Shown here: one piece after another, positions 49,189 through 61,509 of the stretch
How the letters are laid out: every line of letters begins with the position of its first letter
How positions within the stretch are numbered: position 1 is the first letter of the stretch
From: Phycomyces blakesleeanus NRRL 1555(-)
Lineage: Eukaryota > Mucoromycota > Mucoromycetes > Mucorales > Phycomycetaceae
Length of the DNA stretch: 64,000 bases
Direction of reading: 5' to 3'
Assembly: GCF_001638985.1 (NCBI RefSeq)
Contig: NW_017265149.1
Location: 1,169,468-1,233,467, forward strand
Position numbers and translations under genes: made by a program
The notes under the pieces: generated by a model
The model's database searches: none
Seen by the model: the letters and a program-made list of their open reading frames with translations, nothing else
What the model was told of the DNA's origin: nothing

Positions 49189-52100
49189 ATGTCTATTCAG
49201 TTAAGCGAGTCATGTAGGCGCTCGTTACAGCACACTAAAGGCCTACGACACTCCTTAGAGGCTCTTCCACTACAAAAAGCATGTATCCCAACACGACGAA
49301 CCACTATCGAAAAAAAACTGCAAGTCCAAAATATCAGTCTTTTCAATCGACCAACTATTCAATCGCAACAACTCTTAAATTCATCTTGGAAACCACTGAC
49401 TCAGACCCGCCACTACCTAAAAGTGTCACCACAATTGAATTATGAAGACCTTGAATTGAAGAAAGACGTGGGGGCTGGGATTATCTCTGAACAACCTATT
49501 CATTCACAACCTATTTCAGCCGAGGATGCCATTCAACAATTCAACAGTCGCATTGAACAATGCATCAACCAGGTTGAGGCCAATACACCATTGCATTCAA
49601 TTGAAATCAGTAACATTTGGAATTCTTACAATGCATTGCTCCAATACATGCCCAAAATGCTCCTGTTAAAAACCGTCCCCTTGAATTCCAAAAGTTTTGA
49701 ACAACTCGTCTTGATACTAGAATCAAGATCCCGAGAGACGCGCCACTCAAAATGTTGGGTTAGAATTGCTCAGGCCTATGAGGACTCAAAAACCCTAAAT
49801 ATCATTCCTAGCGTACGCATGTCTTATGCCGCCATGACCGCTTACGGTAGATCAGGGCGTTTAAAGGACGCAACCGATATCTTTGAGCGACTTAATCCTA
49901 TTGTACCAAAGGCCGAGACTCAAAGAGGAGAGATGCACGAACGATACATGGAAGCATGCTTAAATACTGGTGAATTCGGCAAAGCATTTCAAGTCCTTGT
50001 AGAAATACGTCAAAACCAGGTCCATTTTTCTGTTGCTTCTAGATGTGTAGCACGGAGTGTGGATGTTTACTTAAAAAAGAAAAACGTGCGACAAGCCATT
50101 GCTGCTACAAAATTGTTTACTGCCGCAGAACTTGGGTCAGATCCAGTCTCTTTAAGGAATATTACAAAGAGTATTTGGACAGCTTGTGTGGATTTTATGG
50201 AAGAGTACGGAAGTATGTCAGTGTCAAAAGAAAGCTTGTCATTCGAAAATTTTGATGTTGAGCCATTCCTTGATGAATTTTCAAAGCAAACTCCCACTTT
50301 TGGATTTCCTCGGCCCATAGTCAAAAACACATCTGGATCTTACCAACATGGACGCGAACTCTTCACTGCAAGTTCTTTACAGTTATTGATGAATCTTTTG
50401 GCAAATTCTCGGTCAGATTTTATACCATCTATTAGAGTGTATGATACTTTATTGGATATCTATGCTTTTGAAAAGGATTATGCGAGTGTGAAGGATGTTC
50501 TTTGGTCAATTCAGAAACATCATTTACAGCCTACTTCGCAGACTACAGGTCTCGTTCTACGCACTTTTAGCGACAATCTGTCGACAGCAGAACTCCAAAA
50601 ACTGTACAACACCTTTTCGAAAGAAGGAAAGCTCGACACGCCAATATACAGTGCATTTATTCACATATACTCCAATATAAACACAACTGGTCGTGCCGAA
50701 CGTGTAGCTCTTGAGATGAAGAAAATGGGTTGTAACGTGACTACGGATTTACACATGGCTATTGTACAGAGTCACGTACGTAATGGGCGAGTGGACCGTG
50801 CGCTATCTTGGCTAAAAACATCCGAGTATTTACAAACGTTGCGTAACCAAACTAAATCTTTACGCACTACGAATGATTCAACAATCCTGGACCCTTATGC
50901 GGTGGTAATGGAAGGACTGGTCAGTCAATATGACATTCCCAGTTGCCTTGAATTACACAAATCGCTTAGTTCCGGACCTATGAAAGCAGCTGTGGAAATG
51001 AACCGACGCATTTTTAAAGTTATGGTAACATTGGCGTGTGTGGAGAAAAACTGGAATACATGCGAAGCATATATTACAAAGCGGAGTATCGACATCACCC
51101 CAATCACAATTTCGCGTATGGTCAATACACTTTTGAATCTTAAGAAGGACAACAAATATACTATGACAGGTGCAAATATTGTAAGGTCCTTACAATCTAT
51201 GGAATCAGCAGCCAGTATGTTTGTCAGCGCGGAAATTATCTCTACCATCATACGAAAGTTAGGCGAACGTGGGCAGCATGAAGACGCTTATCATTTATAT
51301 AGATGGGTACGAGGAGAAGTTGGTGTTGGTAAAGGAATACGACTGGTTGGATCAAAAGAACGAAGCTCGAAACCAGATATTTACCTGGCAATGATGCAAG
51401 CTGCTACAATAAACAGCGATATTCGTCGATCAGAGCGTGCTTCGGTTGACATGGTTTATAGAGCTCGTATGCTTGCTCCAGGACCAAAAAACCCAAATGG
51501 ACGTGCGGCAAAGCGGCCACCTTCTTTGAACGACTACAATATGCTGCTGAATGCCTATGCCTCTCGATTACCTACGCCCGATATAGCCCACACTAAGAAG
51601 ACGTTTAAAAAGATGCTCAATTCTGGACTGGTACCAGACGTCGTCACTTACAACACACTCATTAAAGCATTTGTTAGTGCAGATAATTTAGAGGCTGCGA
51701 ATCAAATATTTTATACCATGCTTGATGCCGGTATAAAACCAGACGGTTGGACTGTGAATACTATTGTACATGGTCTAGTTGGTAGAAAGGAATGGAATAC
51801 GATCGATAAATTTGTGAAGGGTTTGAAGAATCATGGGATTTCAATTGGTATCGATATAGTTACTTTTAATCTTATTGTTCAAGGGTTCCTATGTCTCGAC
51901 TCAAACACCGTCAATCATATCCGTGTTCTACGCACAAATCATCTATGGTCAAAATCAAGACAACTTGAAAAGGACCTAAAATCAGCATATACCTTGAAAA
52001 GTTCTGTAATCTGGGAGATCTTTGAAGCTGCAATTGGAATTAAGCGTGAAGAGATAGAAAAAGAGGCTACACGAGAGACCGTCCACAGATTATCAACAGA

Positions 52101-52401
52101 TCCGATAAAAACTTTTGATATATCTGACAATCACATCTTTTACAAAACACTTTATCAACAAATCCCTCGACATCATAAATCCAGTGTAGAAAACACATCC
52201 GAAGATTCATTAACTAGTTCTCAAGATCAAGTTTCAGATTTAAAGAAAGGCACAATTTCATCCATGTTTACGAAATCCAGGAGTCTACGAGAGCTGAAAC
52301 CAGATGCTGTAACATACAAGCTATTTATGAAGGCCTTTGAAAGTGCGGGAGATTATGTAGCAGCATCACATATCCACATCTGGATGACACGTAGATTGTA
52401 A
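49189..52401 (+). CDS. Pentatricopeptide repeat (PPR) protein, mitochondrial
   Basis: A single 1,070-codon exon, notable among intron-rich neighbours. The first 45 residues are rich in Ser, Arg and Leu with no acidic cluster, like a mitochondrial presequence. PPR motifs recur through the protein, most clearly at about residues 775-875: PSLNDYNMLLNAYASRL, then VPDVVTYNTLIKAFVSADNL, KPDGWTVNTIVHGLVGRKEW, GIDIVTFNLIVQGFLC, and a final one near the C-terminus (KPDAVTYKLFMKAFESAG). Earlier helical repeats (RMSYAAMTAYGRSGRLKDAT, PIYSAFIHIYSN) fit degenerate PPR or TPR-like units. PPR proteins bind organellar RNA and control its stability, processing or translation. The target cannot be deduced. The ATG opens a long stop-free frame just after an A-rich leader. 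Confidence 0.9.
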   Translation: MSIQLSESCRRSLQHTKGLRHSLEALPLQKACIPTRRTTIEKKLQVQNISLFNRPTIQSQQLLNSSWKPLTQTRHYLKVSPQLNYEDLELKKDVGAGIISEQPIHSQPISAEDAIQQFNSRIEQCINQVEANTPLHSIEISNIWNSYNALLQYMPKMLLLKTVPLNSKSFEQLVLILESRSRETRHSKCWVRIAQAYEDSKTLNIIPSVRMSYAAMTAYGRSGRLKDATDIFERLNPIVPKAETQRGEMHERYMEACLNTGEFGKAFQVLVEIRQNQVHFSVASRCVARSVDVYLKKKNVRQAIAATKLFTAAELGSDPVSLRNITKSIWTACVDFMEEYGSMSVSKESLSFENFDVEPFLDEFSKQTPTFGFPRPIVKNTSGSYQHGRELFTASSLQLLMNLLANSRSDFIPSIRVYDTLLDIYAFEKDYASVKDVLWSIQKHHLQPTSQTTGLVLRTFSDNLSTAELQKLYNTFSKEGKLDTPIYSAFIHIYSNINTTGRAERVALEMKKMGCNVTTDLHMAIVQSHVRNGRVDRALSWLKTSEYLQTLRNQTKSLRTTNDSTILDPYAVVMEGLVSQYDIPSCLELHKSLSSGPMKAAVEMNRRIFKVMVTLACVEKNWNTCEAYITKRSIDITPITISRMVNTLLNLKKDNKYTMTGANIVRSLQSMESAASMFVSAEIISTIIRKLGERGQHEDAYHLYRWVRGEVGVGKGIRLVGSKERSSKPDIYLAMMQAATINSDIRRSERASVDMVYRARMLAPGPKNPNGRAAKRPPSLNDYNMLLNAYASRLPTPDIAHTKKTFKKMLNSGLVPDVVTYNTLIKAFVSADNLEAANQIFYTMLDAGIKPDGWTVNTIVHGLVGRKEWNTIDKFVKGLKNHGISIGIDIVTFNLIVQGFLCLDSNTVNHIRVLRTNHLWSKSRQLEKDLKSAYTLKSSVIWEIFEAAIGIKREEIEKEATRETVHRLSTDPIKTFDISDNHIFYKTLYQQIPRHHKSSVENTSEDSLTSSQDQVSDLKKGTISSMFTKSRSLRELKPDAVTYKLFMKAFESAGDYVAASHIHIWMTRRL

Positions 52402-54331
52402 ACAAGTCAACAACTCATGATACCTTTTTCCCCTCTACTTCTACTTTTATTTCTACCTCTTCTCCTATCTATAATTCTATGCTTAGTTCTTATTTATTTC
52501 CTTCTTTTATTCTTTCCTTATACTTCCTTTTTTTTGCACTCTTGTACATAGCTGTAAATTTTGTTTTCAGGTGCAGTTTCTTTTTGTTGTAACCGTTAAA
52601 AAAATAGAGAGACTAATATAATGTGCTAGACATTATCCAAAGGGGACCAAACCAGGTTGTTTTTTTTCTCAATCTCAAATTCTTTGTTGAAATCAACTAC
52701 GCAAATTGTACACATTTTATTTTATTACAACTAAATATTTGACATCTTTCTTAAATATATTTACCCTCATTATTTGTATATTATGATGTTCGTTAGGTAT
52801 ATTGTATAATATGTTATTATTTATTCATATTGACTTAACATTATTATTAGATTACCAATAGTCGACAGTTTTTATTCTTTTACAAGATAATATCTTGTTT
52901 CTGTGTTTCTGTTCTAATAATACTATCCTTATATAGCTCTAACTCTATATACTTGTTACTAGGACGATTTTTTTATATAATTTGAAACGATTTTTTATAT
53001 AAAACGAAACATAACAAAAAGCTGTGATTTTTACTTGGGTACGATCAGTACTCTCTAAGATTTCATAAAGCCTTATATGTACTGTAATTTTGTGTGCACA
53101 AATTTATACTTGCACTTGAACGATCAGGTATTAATGGTCGCAACGAATAAAATAAAGTTAGTGTTGCTAAGCATGTTAGATGGTATCATTATTTGGATTA
53201 TGAAAAAGATTAAGAAAGAATTAATTTAGGTGAATTATGAGACAAAATAATTAATTTTACATATCAAGAGTAAAATTAAAAATATAAATAAATAAGGTGG
53301 TGAAGCAAGATGGTGTCTGCTAACAGTCGCTGTAAATCTAGTTGAATTAAATAAATTATAAAGGAACATAAAGTCTTATCATTTAGTTAATGGCTGTGCT
53401 TATATGTAGAGAGAGTCTTTGACCGTAAAGTATATAAATAAATAGTTACATTTTTCAGGATGAGAATGATGTGATGAATTGAGCCAAAACACAGTGTCAA
53501 AATCAATTTGAATTCCAGTATTTCCAAGAAATATTAATAAAGATATATGTAGTAACGAGATTTTATACATCTTTTATATATATAATTGATTGGTCTGATT
53601 TCGCTTTTACTCTAACTTTTTTGATAAAAACTGCACATACGGACTCGCAGAATCTTTCTCTTTCACAGATTTCAATCTAAATATTTTTTTGCTTGTGAAT
53701 TTAAAATAATTCAATTCAATTCGACTGTAAGCCAACATCAACAATTAAAATGTACCTTCTATTATATTTTGTAATTAATGACTATTCAAGGATGTGCAAT
53801 TTCTTCTCGTCCTACTAGGGTTAGCAAGTAGTGGCTATTGGGAATATTTTCCAATATACAATACCATATAACAGATGGATGAGAATTTGGCGACAGCGCA
53901 AGGACATATCGTTTCTGTCAACAAGATACTCACCGTCAAGGATGGTGTAATTCATGTCCTTATCACCGTCAAATCTGGCATCATCAGTGTAATAAATAGT
54001 TCAGCTAGATCTCCATTGCATCGCTCCTATTAGTGCTGCACTTTTGATTACCGTTTACATTGTCCGTATCCAAGCTTAGCTTAACTAGCAAACATATCGC
54101 GGTATTTATGTGAGTGCAAAATTGTGTGATATTTTATCGATTAATTATCCTATTTATTTGTACTAGTCATGCATGCGCAACCTAATGTGAAAGACAAAAC
54201 CTGGGTCAATATTACCAGCTGATATAATGGTAAACAATAAACTGAGGTGTAATATGAGTGTTGCCTTAAATCTGTCTCCACTTGGAGATCATGTTCGGCA
54301 ATAATAAGTTTAGACAGTGTGACTTGAAAAA
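52402..54331. other. AT-rich region, no gene seen
   Basis: PPR 3' flank (pyrimidine-rich 52420-52530), then AT-rich sequence. A short plus-strand frame near 53878-54030 (MDENLATAQGHIVSVNKI) is protein-like but isolated. Confidence 0.4.
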
Positions 54332-55324
54332 ATGTTGCCCAAGAATTTTATCAGGTGGTACCGTCAGAGGAGAATGTCTCCTGCTGAGAGAGCATTAATG
54401 AGAAGTCTTTCAAGAAAGGCAGGCCGTTCAATTGAAGTAAGTATTACTTTAACATATATAATACAAAAAAAAAAGAATGTTATAGCTTGCTGTTGAAAAA
54501 TAAAGATTAATAAAGAAAAACGTATTACTAGAGCTGCTCTCCGCGCTCACTTGCACACCTTGGCATTCAAGATGTCATCAGTTTAAAATATCAAAAAGGA
54601 CTGTGGCATCACAATTCTAGACCTAAAAAATTACGATGGAGAATATTCCACAGAAGTTTCTGACCATGGTAAAAAATGTGTCATCCGGATTGCCCACTCA
54701 AATTGGACAGGCGATGAGGTAAATTGTTTTTATTATTAATAATGTGTTGTTGCATAGTTATATTGAGTGGATCATCAACGCACGAATTTCAACTCAACAT
54801 CCTCCTCCTTCTCATGCTCGTTGGCTCGTATGATAACAAAAACAGAGGGGCAAACGTTCACCAATTGATCGCTAGGATTTTTAGTAATGTGTCCAACACA
54901 ACAGTCCTGGGTGACTTAAACTCGGGTTTTCCAGTATGCTTTTAGGCATAACCTCCAAATAAAATTGCTACTCATCTCTTTTTATTTATGTCTAGCTTTC
55001 CGCGTACACAATACTAGTAAATACACCTGTAAGCAACAGCTGCTTTTTTTTTTCTTTTTAGTTTTTTTTTTAATAACCCCCCCCCCCCCCCCCAGTCAAA
55101 ATGTTATTCTTATATACAATTAGAACATAATACTTTTTTGACAACGAAATCACCAGTTTTTTTCTAATATTTTTACTTATTGTGTGCTTTACTCTGCCAA
55201 TCTTTAATAGGATGCGATGCACAGGTACATTGATGTGACAGTCATCTGGAGAATATTTAGGAAAGCAAAGATCGACACTGTCAATCTACTGCAATCTATC
55301 ATTAGCTGTACAAAGACTACTTGA
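54332..55324 (+). other. Scattered exon-like segments, possible gene or relic
   Basis: One exon-like frame (54332-54436) reads MLPKNFIRWYRQRRMSPAER then ALMRSLSRKAGRSIE and ends at GTAAGT. After a TACTAG acceptor near 54532 two frames are possible. One continues SCSPRSLAHLGIQDVISL, like a helix-turn-helix. The other, further on, reads KKDCGITILDLKNYDGEYST up to a donor near 54719. A last piece after TTTAATAG (about 55211) reads DAMHRYIDVTVIWRIFRKAK and ends in TGA at about 55322-55324. I could not join these into one frame. A 17-nt poly-C (55077-55093) lies within. Confidence 0.25.
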
Positions 55325-55329
55325 TAAAT

Positions 55330-57850
55330 GAAAATAATTGTTGATCTTGATGAATTATGTGAGTTAAGTTGAGATTGTGCGAGGGTGGAAGTGTGAAGGA
55401 GTGTGTAAAAACTTATAAGATTTAAACATCATAAACAAGCTTGGTGCCGCGATTTTTGCCAATAAATATAACTTGCGCAACAGATACACCACTAACAGAA
55501 CCATTTTTATCATAATATTATTATTTTTATAGGAAAAGTGATAAACATCAGATTTTTGATGGGTTTTTGCACAAAGAAGTGTGTAAAGGAGGCGTGCTGG
55601 TAAATGGCTAGATTTTTAAATTGGTAAGCGATTTTGTAGTATTCAAGGAACTGGGGATAGTCGCCATTATATATTACGGATAACCTTCTGGCATGGAGAG
55701 GAAAAGTAGGAAGGGGGATAGATTCATCACCTTTAATTATGATTCGTGTGTCCGAAAAAGCTTGAATGAATATTTGCAACCTAAACGGGTGATGAGTGAT
55801 TATGTAAGTGCCAGGAATGGAGGTGTTATTGACTTGGACAATAGAAGGAGGAGATGTAATTGACATGAGAACCGGGGAACAGCATTAACCAAACTATTTT
55901 TGTAGGCGTATTTAACAAAAGTACGTATATATATATATCTTCCAAGTCACCCTCTCTGTTTGTGCCTCCATTCTTTAACAATCCGTTGTATGCTTTACAC
56001 CCAAAGATCAATTTTTTACGATGGTTCAAAATTACGAATGGTCCCACGCAGATGGAGATCCAAACGAATGTTACAGGTGAGATTAATAGGAGGGTAAAGA
56101 TGCTTGCACTGCTGACAAAAAGTATCTAGGCTGATACTGGTATTTTTGAGGTCTTGATAGGATATAACAGACTTTACAGGGTTTTTACACATATCCACAG
56201 AGTTGATCCAAAGCTTGAGTGGAGTTAAAGCAGGTTTTAAAAGGACGGGGTAGATGAATAGATGAGTATCTAGGACTTCTATTCGTCGGCTTTTATGTAC
56301 GGAAAACCCTTTTTACTTTTACTTACCATGACAGTATACACACTACGCTATACCATTTTTTCTGCCGTTAATATCACCATTTTTTGCTAAATTTTCAACC
56401 ATTCTCGGTCTTTTTACAGAAGAAAGCAGGTATGAAGTCAATGATGGTGCACGCACTTATTTAAAGTATCCAAGGTGATGCAACTCCAACTGTCATGCAA
56501 CATTTGTAACCTCTGTATAATGGCTTTTTGAGGGTGTACTAGCAATTTCTCACTCTTTAGTATCCAATCCTACTTTCAGCGCCGCTTTAGAGAGATACGA
56601 CTGCGAATAAATGTACTCGCATAAACCGACATTGATATTACCTTCCAAACTAAAAAGGGGATGATTGGACTTGTATTATCATGTACATTTGCTACAAGCC
56701 ATCAGCGAAAGGGTTGCTATGACTGTTAATTGCGCTGGATTTAGGCTTTTTTGGTTGAGCTATCAAACCAGCAAGAATGAGATTTTTGGGCTTTAGACTC
56801 TTGCTGTAGGACAAGTTGTTGTTTGCCAGGTATGTAGCACCGAAGAGATATGTAATACCACCAGAGGGTTTAAACGAGACGATATTCACTGCTAATATCA
56901 AATAACGAAGCTCATAAACAAAATGATGAAGCAACCATGCTCTTTGACTTATTTCACATCAGGCCGTTATATTCGTCGCACATCATGTTAATTATATTCA
57001 GCTCCTTGTTCCATTGACAAAACTTGACCTCAAGATCAGGATGAATGAAGAAAACATTCAATGCATTTGTATTGGACTGGTAAATTAATTCACGTTTATT
57101 GACTGAGGTGCTAGAGTGTAAGAAGTCTTCCTGAATTTACAAATTCAAGCAGCTTGCGTGCCAATCATTGAAGAGACGCATTGAGAAATGACTGATACTA
57201 TTTGTTGATAGGTTGTGACTATATGGCAGTCCTGGGATACCACAAATCTTTGTATCCTCTTTGCGATGGCTAAGAAAAAAGGTGGCATTGTTTGGAATCC
57301 AGAAAGTCTTGCTGATGGCTGGAAATGGCGACTATACGTTTTCAAAACATGATGGATAAACCCAATCAATACAATCTGACCCTCATTAACAACACAGCGT
57401 AGAGTAAACATGATAGTAAAAATTGAAATGTACGAGTAGACTTGATTGTTTGGTGTATATCAAAAACAGCAAATGGGTTTATTAAAAAATTGACAAAAAA
57501 GAAACTAGTTACTAACATTTCTCTTATTATTTGGATCGAAAACTGACCTTCATTGTTAAGCTCTTTAACTTTGATCTCAAAAATCCCGTGTTTATCAATG
57601 TATTTATCACTGTCATTGCTATCATAGTCAAACATGGTGTCCAAGTCATCTCCACTGGAATCATTTCAACTAACCTATTGTCAAGCATTGAAGTGAAGTC
57701 TTTAAAAGGTAAGTTAGCCTGACCGTCCATTGCTTTCACTGGATTGGATTGAGAGGTAAGAACTGTTACAAATAGGAAATACAATGTTTTATTGGTTTTA
57801 TTCCGATTCTTTTTAAAAAACCAAAATTAAATGTTCTTACGTTCAGTACA
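55330..57850 (-). pseudogene. Decayed Tnp2/KDZ-like transposase remnants
   Basis: Minus-strand frame fragments run through 2.5 kb. The clearest (56692-56934) contains NLILAGLIAQPKKPKSSAIN and SNPFADGL, preceded by AVNIVSFKPSGGITYLFGAT. This parallels the conserved block of Tnp2/KDZ-type transposases, where a Dxx-Pf stretch leads to N-ilAGlipGPkeP and a PLVdEL segment. Upstream pieces (57784-57366) carry an acidic Asp-rich linker after an apparent one-base loss, and 57411-57000 reads alternately in two frames. Downstream pieces (56198-55510) include a C-x2-C (CQQCKHLYPP). Stops and shifts make a functional protein impossible. The family call depends on one block; the element ends were not found. 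Confidence 0.4.
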
Positions 57851-59953
57851 AATTCCCATGCTTTTCTTTGAACCTGTATTTTATTCAAAATAACACGCAT
57901 ATATATATAAATGCTTTTTACACAGAATACATTATAATATTCTTAAATATCTCAACGGTTTCAAATTTAATTCTTTTGTTATGATGATGGATAATGTGTC
58001 TCACTATTCTAGAAATACTTTACCAGCTATTATTACATCTATTACAGTGAGAGTACATAGTGTGTGTGTTTTTAGATGACAGGAATGCATATTTTAATTA
58101 CACTTTGAATCATTAATTATTGTTATCATTATCAAAAAACGATTGCTACAAACATTTCATCTGCTGCGGTTTTAAAACATATTGAATTTAAATTATTTTG
58201 CGTTATGTCTTTATTTTATTGTTAAATAAAATGGTTGGATTATTAACGCAAACTGATATCTAGAAAACAGGTAGCAGCAACGAAGTAGTACCTGAGCTAG
58301 ATTACTGACCTCCACAACCCCTGGTACCTATCATTATCTCTATCTATGTGGCTGGGTGTATTAGCATTATTGTTTTAATATATACGTGAAAAAAAAATTG
58401 TCGCCTATGCTTGAACTACATCAAAGTAAGACATATACAACTTGGTATTAATTTACATTGCTACATCCAAAAAGATGTTCTCTTTCAATACTATGATCCG
58501 TTAAATATTTAACGACTGGTTTTTCTTTTTTACAGTATTGTCAACCCAAATGCATATGTCACCAATATATCAAAGTACAAGTATAATACTGTGTAATTCG
58601 GGGCAGCTCCATTCCTTTGTTTCTTTTCTTTCTTCTTATTCTAAATCCAAAAATGTTAAAAAATGACTTGTATTTTACTATCTAGCAGAATATATATTCC
58701 AGAGTTAAGGAAGCCAAAAAAGCGAGATTCAACTAAAAAATTAACCAAAAAAAAAAGAGAGACGGTTGATGACCTTTGCAGTTTTTATATCGTTTAATGT
58801 AACAAGTTAACTACAAGCGAGTGAGAGTAGTAGAATACGTTAAAACAACTAGATATTTGGTCCTCGTTGTGGTCTCTATAATGTTGGCTTCATAAATAAG
58901 GTCGCTGATTGTCACCTTCGACATAACATCACAGCATCTCGGTTTTGAGTATTTTTTTGAGAATCATTACGGTCTTGACTAAATATATACACGTGTATAA
59001 GAAGAAAAAGAGAAAAGCATAGTTTAATTACTGTAGCTCACAATGTTGTTTGTTGTTGCTGCTGTTTTCGTCACAAGTGATACAAGAATAAACTAAATAT
59101 CCACTGATTTCACAGTATGTACAATCATATCAGACTTCTGCTGTTTATAGCGATAGATATTTTTACTACTCTACACTTCTCTTTCAATTTTTGTTTCTTA
59201 AATATACGGTACTATCTCTGGTAAAACAGCTTGATATAAATATGTCATCATAGATATTTTCTACAGTTATTTGGTTATCATAATATTAAAAGAAAGAAAA
59301 TACGTCGACTGTACTTATCACCCTTGATTGTATTGTAGATATATAAATATATATCTAAGGATTAATATCGACTAATATACAGTACATGCAGCCTAACAAG
59401 TATATAAGATAAAACGATTATAATAATGCGGCTCCATCATATAAGAGTGTGTGCTGCTGATTGTTTTCTGGCTAACAGACGTCAAAACCGGCCTATTCTT
59501 TTGGTGTACGATCACTCTTTTCAAAAATATGACATTTATATGTTTATGTCTGTATGTGTAAATTTAGTAATCTTGACTGTTCTTGTCATGTCATCTTTAA
59601 ATCACTAGGTGAAGATAAAACGAAAATTGTTAAAAGAGAGGCATACGCACTGTAAAATAAAACATAAATAAATAAAAATATTTTTTATTTATTTTTTCTG
59701 CAAAAAAAAACCCGTCTCATTCCACAATAGGAATCATTGCACCAATGACTATAATAAAAATTGTATTTTTTTATTAGAAACATTTGATCTCTTATTAGGA
59801 ATTCTAAAGAATAGCAAATATATATATACATACTTCTTATAATTGAAATTTTTTGAACAATGTTTGGGTTTGGCCTTGCTTAAAGGGTAGGCAAGATACC
59901 AAAAAATAAATAAATAAATAAAAAAATATCGGTTTCAGTCGGCATTTATAATA
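57851..59953. other. AT-rich region, no gene seen
   Basis: Short frames only (such as 59426-59608, 60 codons, no domain). A/T runs and TA tracts are frequent. Confidence 0.5.
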
Positions 59954-60200
59954 TTTTTTTTTTTTTTTTTTTTTTTTGAGAAATCAATATTTATTCAAAA
60001 AATAAAATTCATGTAATTCTACTTTTCTCAACTTCTACTGATTGTATTTGTATGCTTCTTGGCTCTATCGATAGCTAATAAAAAGGAGTAACCGAAAAGT
60101 GGCATAAGAGGCGCATTGCCGGTCTTTAGAATTTTTTCGGAGTTTGAATTATGCTACGATTAGATGGCCGCCGGGATTTGATATAGTGGGCAGGTTGATA
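59954..60200 (-). pseudogene. Likely retroposed 3' end with encoded poly(A)
   Basis: On the minus strand a protein-like frame (EKILKTGNAPLMPLFGYSF then LLAIDRAKKHTNTISRS) ends in TGA near 60030. About 35 nt later is AATAAA (59995-59990), and 12 nt after that begins an uninterrupted run of 24 A (59977-59954). A poly(A) signal at the normal distance before a genomic A tract is the hallmark of a reverse-transcribed mRNA or a LINE 3' end. Upstream of about 60140 the frame is broken, consistent with 5' truncation. The parent gene is not recognised and no target duplication was found. Confidence 0.5.
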
Positions 60201-60239
60201 GATAATTAAAATAAATCGAATATTGCTGCTCAAGCAGAA

Positions 60240-61141
60240 TATCATCACTATCTATATATATATATTAGAAAAAACAAAAGAATTTATTTAGAAAAAAATT
60301 AACACATTTATTCATAATTTTTTGGATGGCTAATTCTTTGTAAATATAATAAAAACATAAAAAGAAAACAAAAAAAAATTGAAAAATAAAAAATAAAAAA
60401 AATATGTTAATAAAAAACACAAGTTTAAAAGATTAGATTTAAAACATAAAAAACAAATATTAAAAAATAAAAAGTTTACAGATCTATAACTTTCAATAAA
60501 TAAATATTCATTTTGTACTTCATTTAATTAGTTTATTTTAAATTATTTTTACATTAACTACACTTTGATAAAAGAATACTATAAAACTATGATATCTACT
60601 GTCCTTAATTTATATATCTTGAGATTCAAACTGTTGATGCTTTTATTTAAACAGCCCTACCATATCAGAATATCTCAATCATTTCTATTATATATAAAAA
60701 AACTCATTGCTTTCTATTTAGGTAATTTAATAGACAAATAAGTAAAAAAAAAAACTCATAACAGTAGTATTAAACTATTGTTTTGTTATAGAAAAAAAAT
60801 GTCACATATTATTTTGATGAATCCGTAAAATCTGCAGATGGTTAACTGTAGCACCCCTTTATGCGCAGTAACATCTACCTGAGCATTAACTGCAGTATAA
60901 TAACTCTTCTTTTATTTAAATATAATATAATAGATACTGTAGATAATGCGCAGTATTAGTTTAAAAAACTATATACAATAATTCAATTCATATCAATGGA
61001 AAGTATCTTTTATTGTCTCTTTGATTTTACATATACTATTTGATCCCCAGTGGGTTTGACCTTTTGACTTTGTTATAGTACAAGGAAGACAAACCCAGAT
61101 CAGAAATGACAAATAGATAATGCAAAATAAAAATTCAAAGC
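60240..61141. other. AT-rich region, no gene seen
   Basis: A/T homopolymers and AAAAT runs. No coding segment is supported. Confidence 0.5.
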
Positions 61142-61222
61142 AAAAAAAATAACTTTAGATAGATTCGAACAGGCGACATCAAGATTAGAGTCGCCACATC
61201 ATAACCATTAAGCTAAGACGAT
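61142..61222 (-). other. tRNA-like pol III unit (tRNA relic or SINE head)
   Basis: The minus strand holds an A-box match (TAGCTTAATGG, 61215-61205) and a B-box match (CTGTTCGAATC, 61172-61162) at tRNA-like spacing, then a T8 run (61149-61142) that would end pol III transcription. Between the boxes is a 6-bp stem, GGCGAC/GTCGCC, with a 12-nt loop. The acceptor arms do not pair (5' ATCGTCT against 3' TAAAGTT) and the D arm is weak, so it is not a functional tRNA as read. A tRNA-derived relic or SINE head fits best. Confidence 0.5.
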
Positions 61223-61509
61223 ATAACATACGGGTATTGATACACTTTGTTGTAGTCCACGTGTTACAAAACTTATTATATCTATATAAAGATTATAAAA
61301 GAGTTGTTGATATATAAATAATTAAAGATTAAATATGATTGAGTATTTAACTTATATTTTATAAGATGATTAGATATGAGTTGGATATTGATAAGTGTAA
61401 ATATATATGATATAATAGACTAAATATTATTGGGTAATATCAGTAATAGATAAGATGTTATTAATTTATAGAATTAGTAAATTTGATATTATAAGTTTGT
61501 ATATAAATT

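Noticed and set aside
61142..61222. Functional tRNA gene
   Set aside because: The acceptor stem does not pair and the D arm is weak, so it is reported as a tRNA-like unit only.
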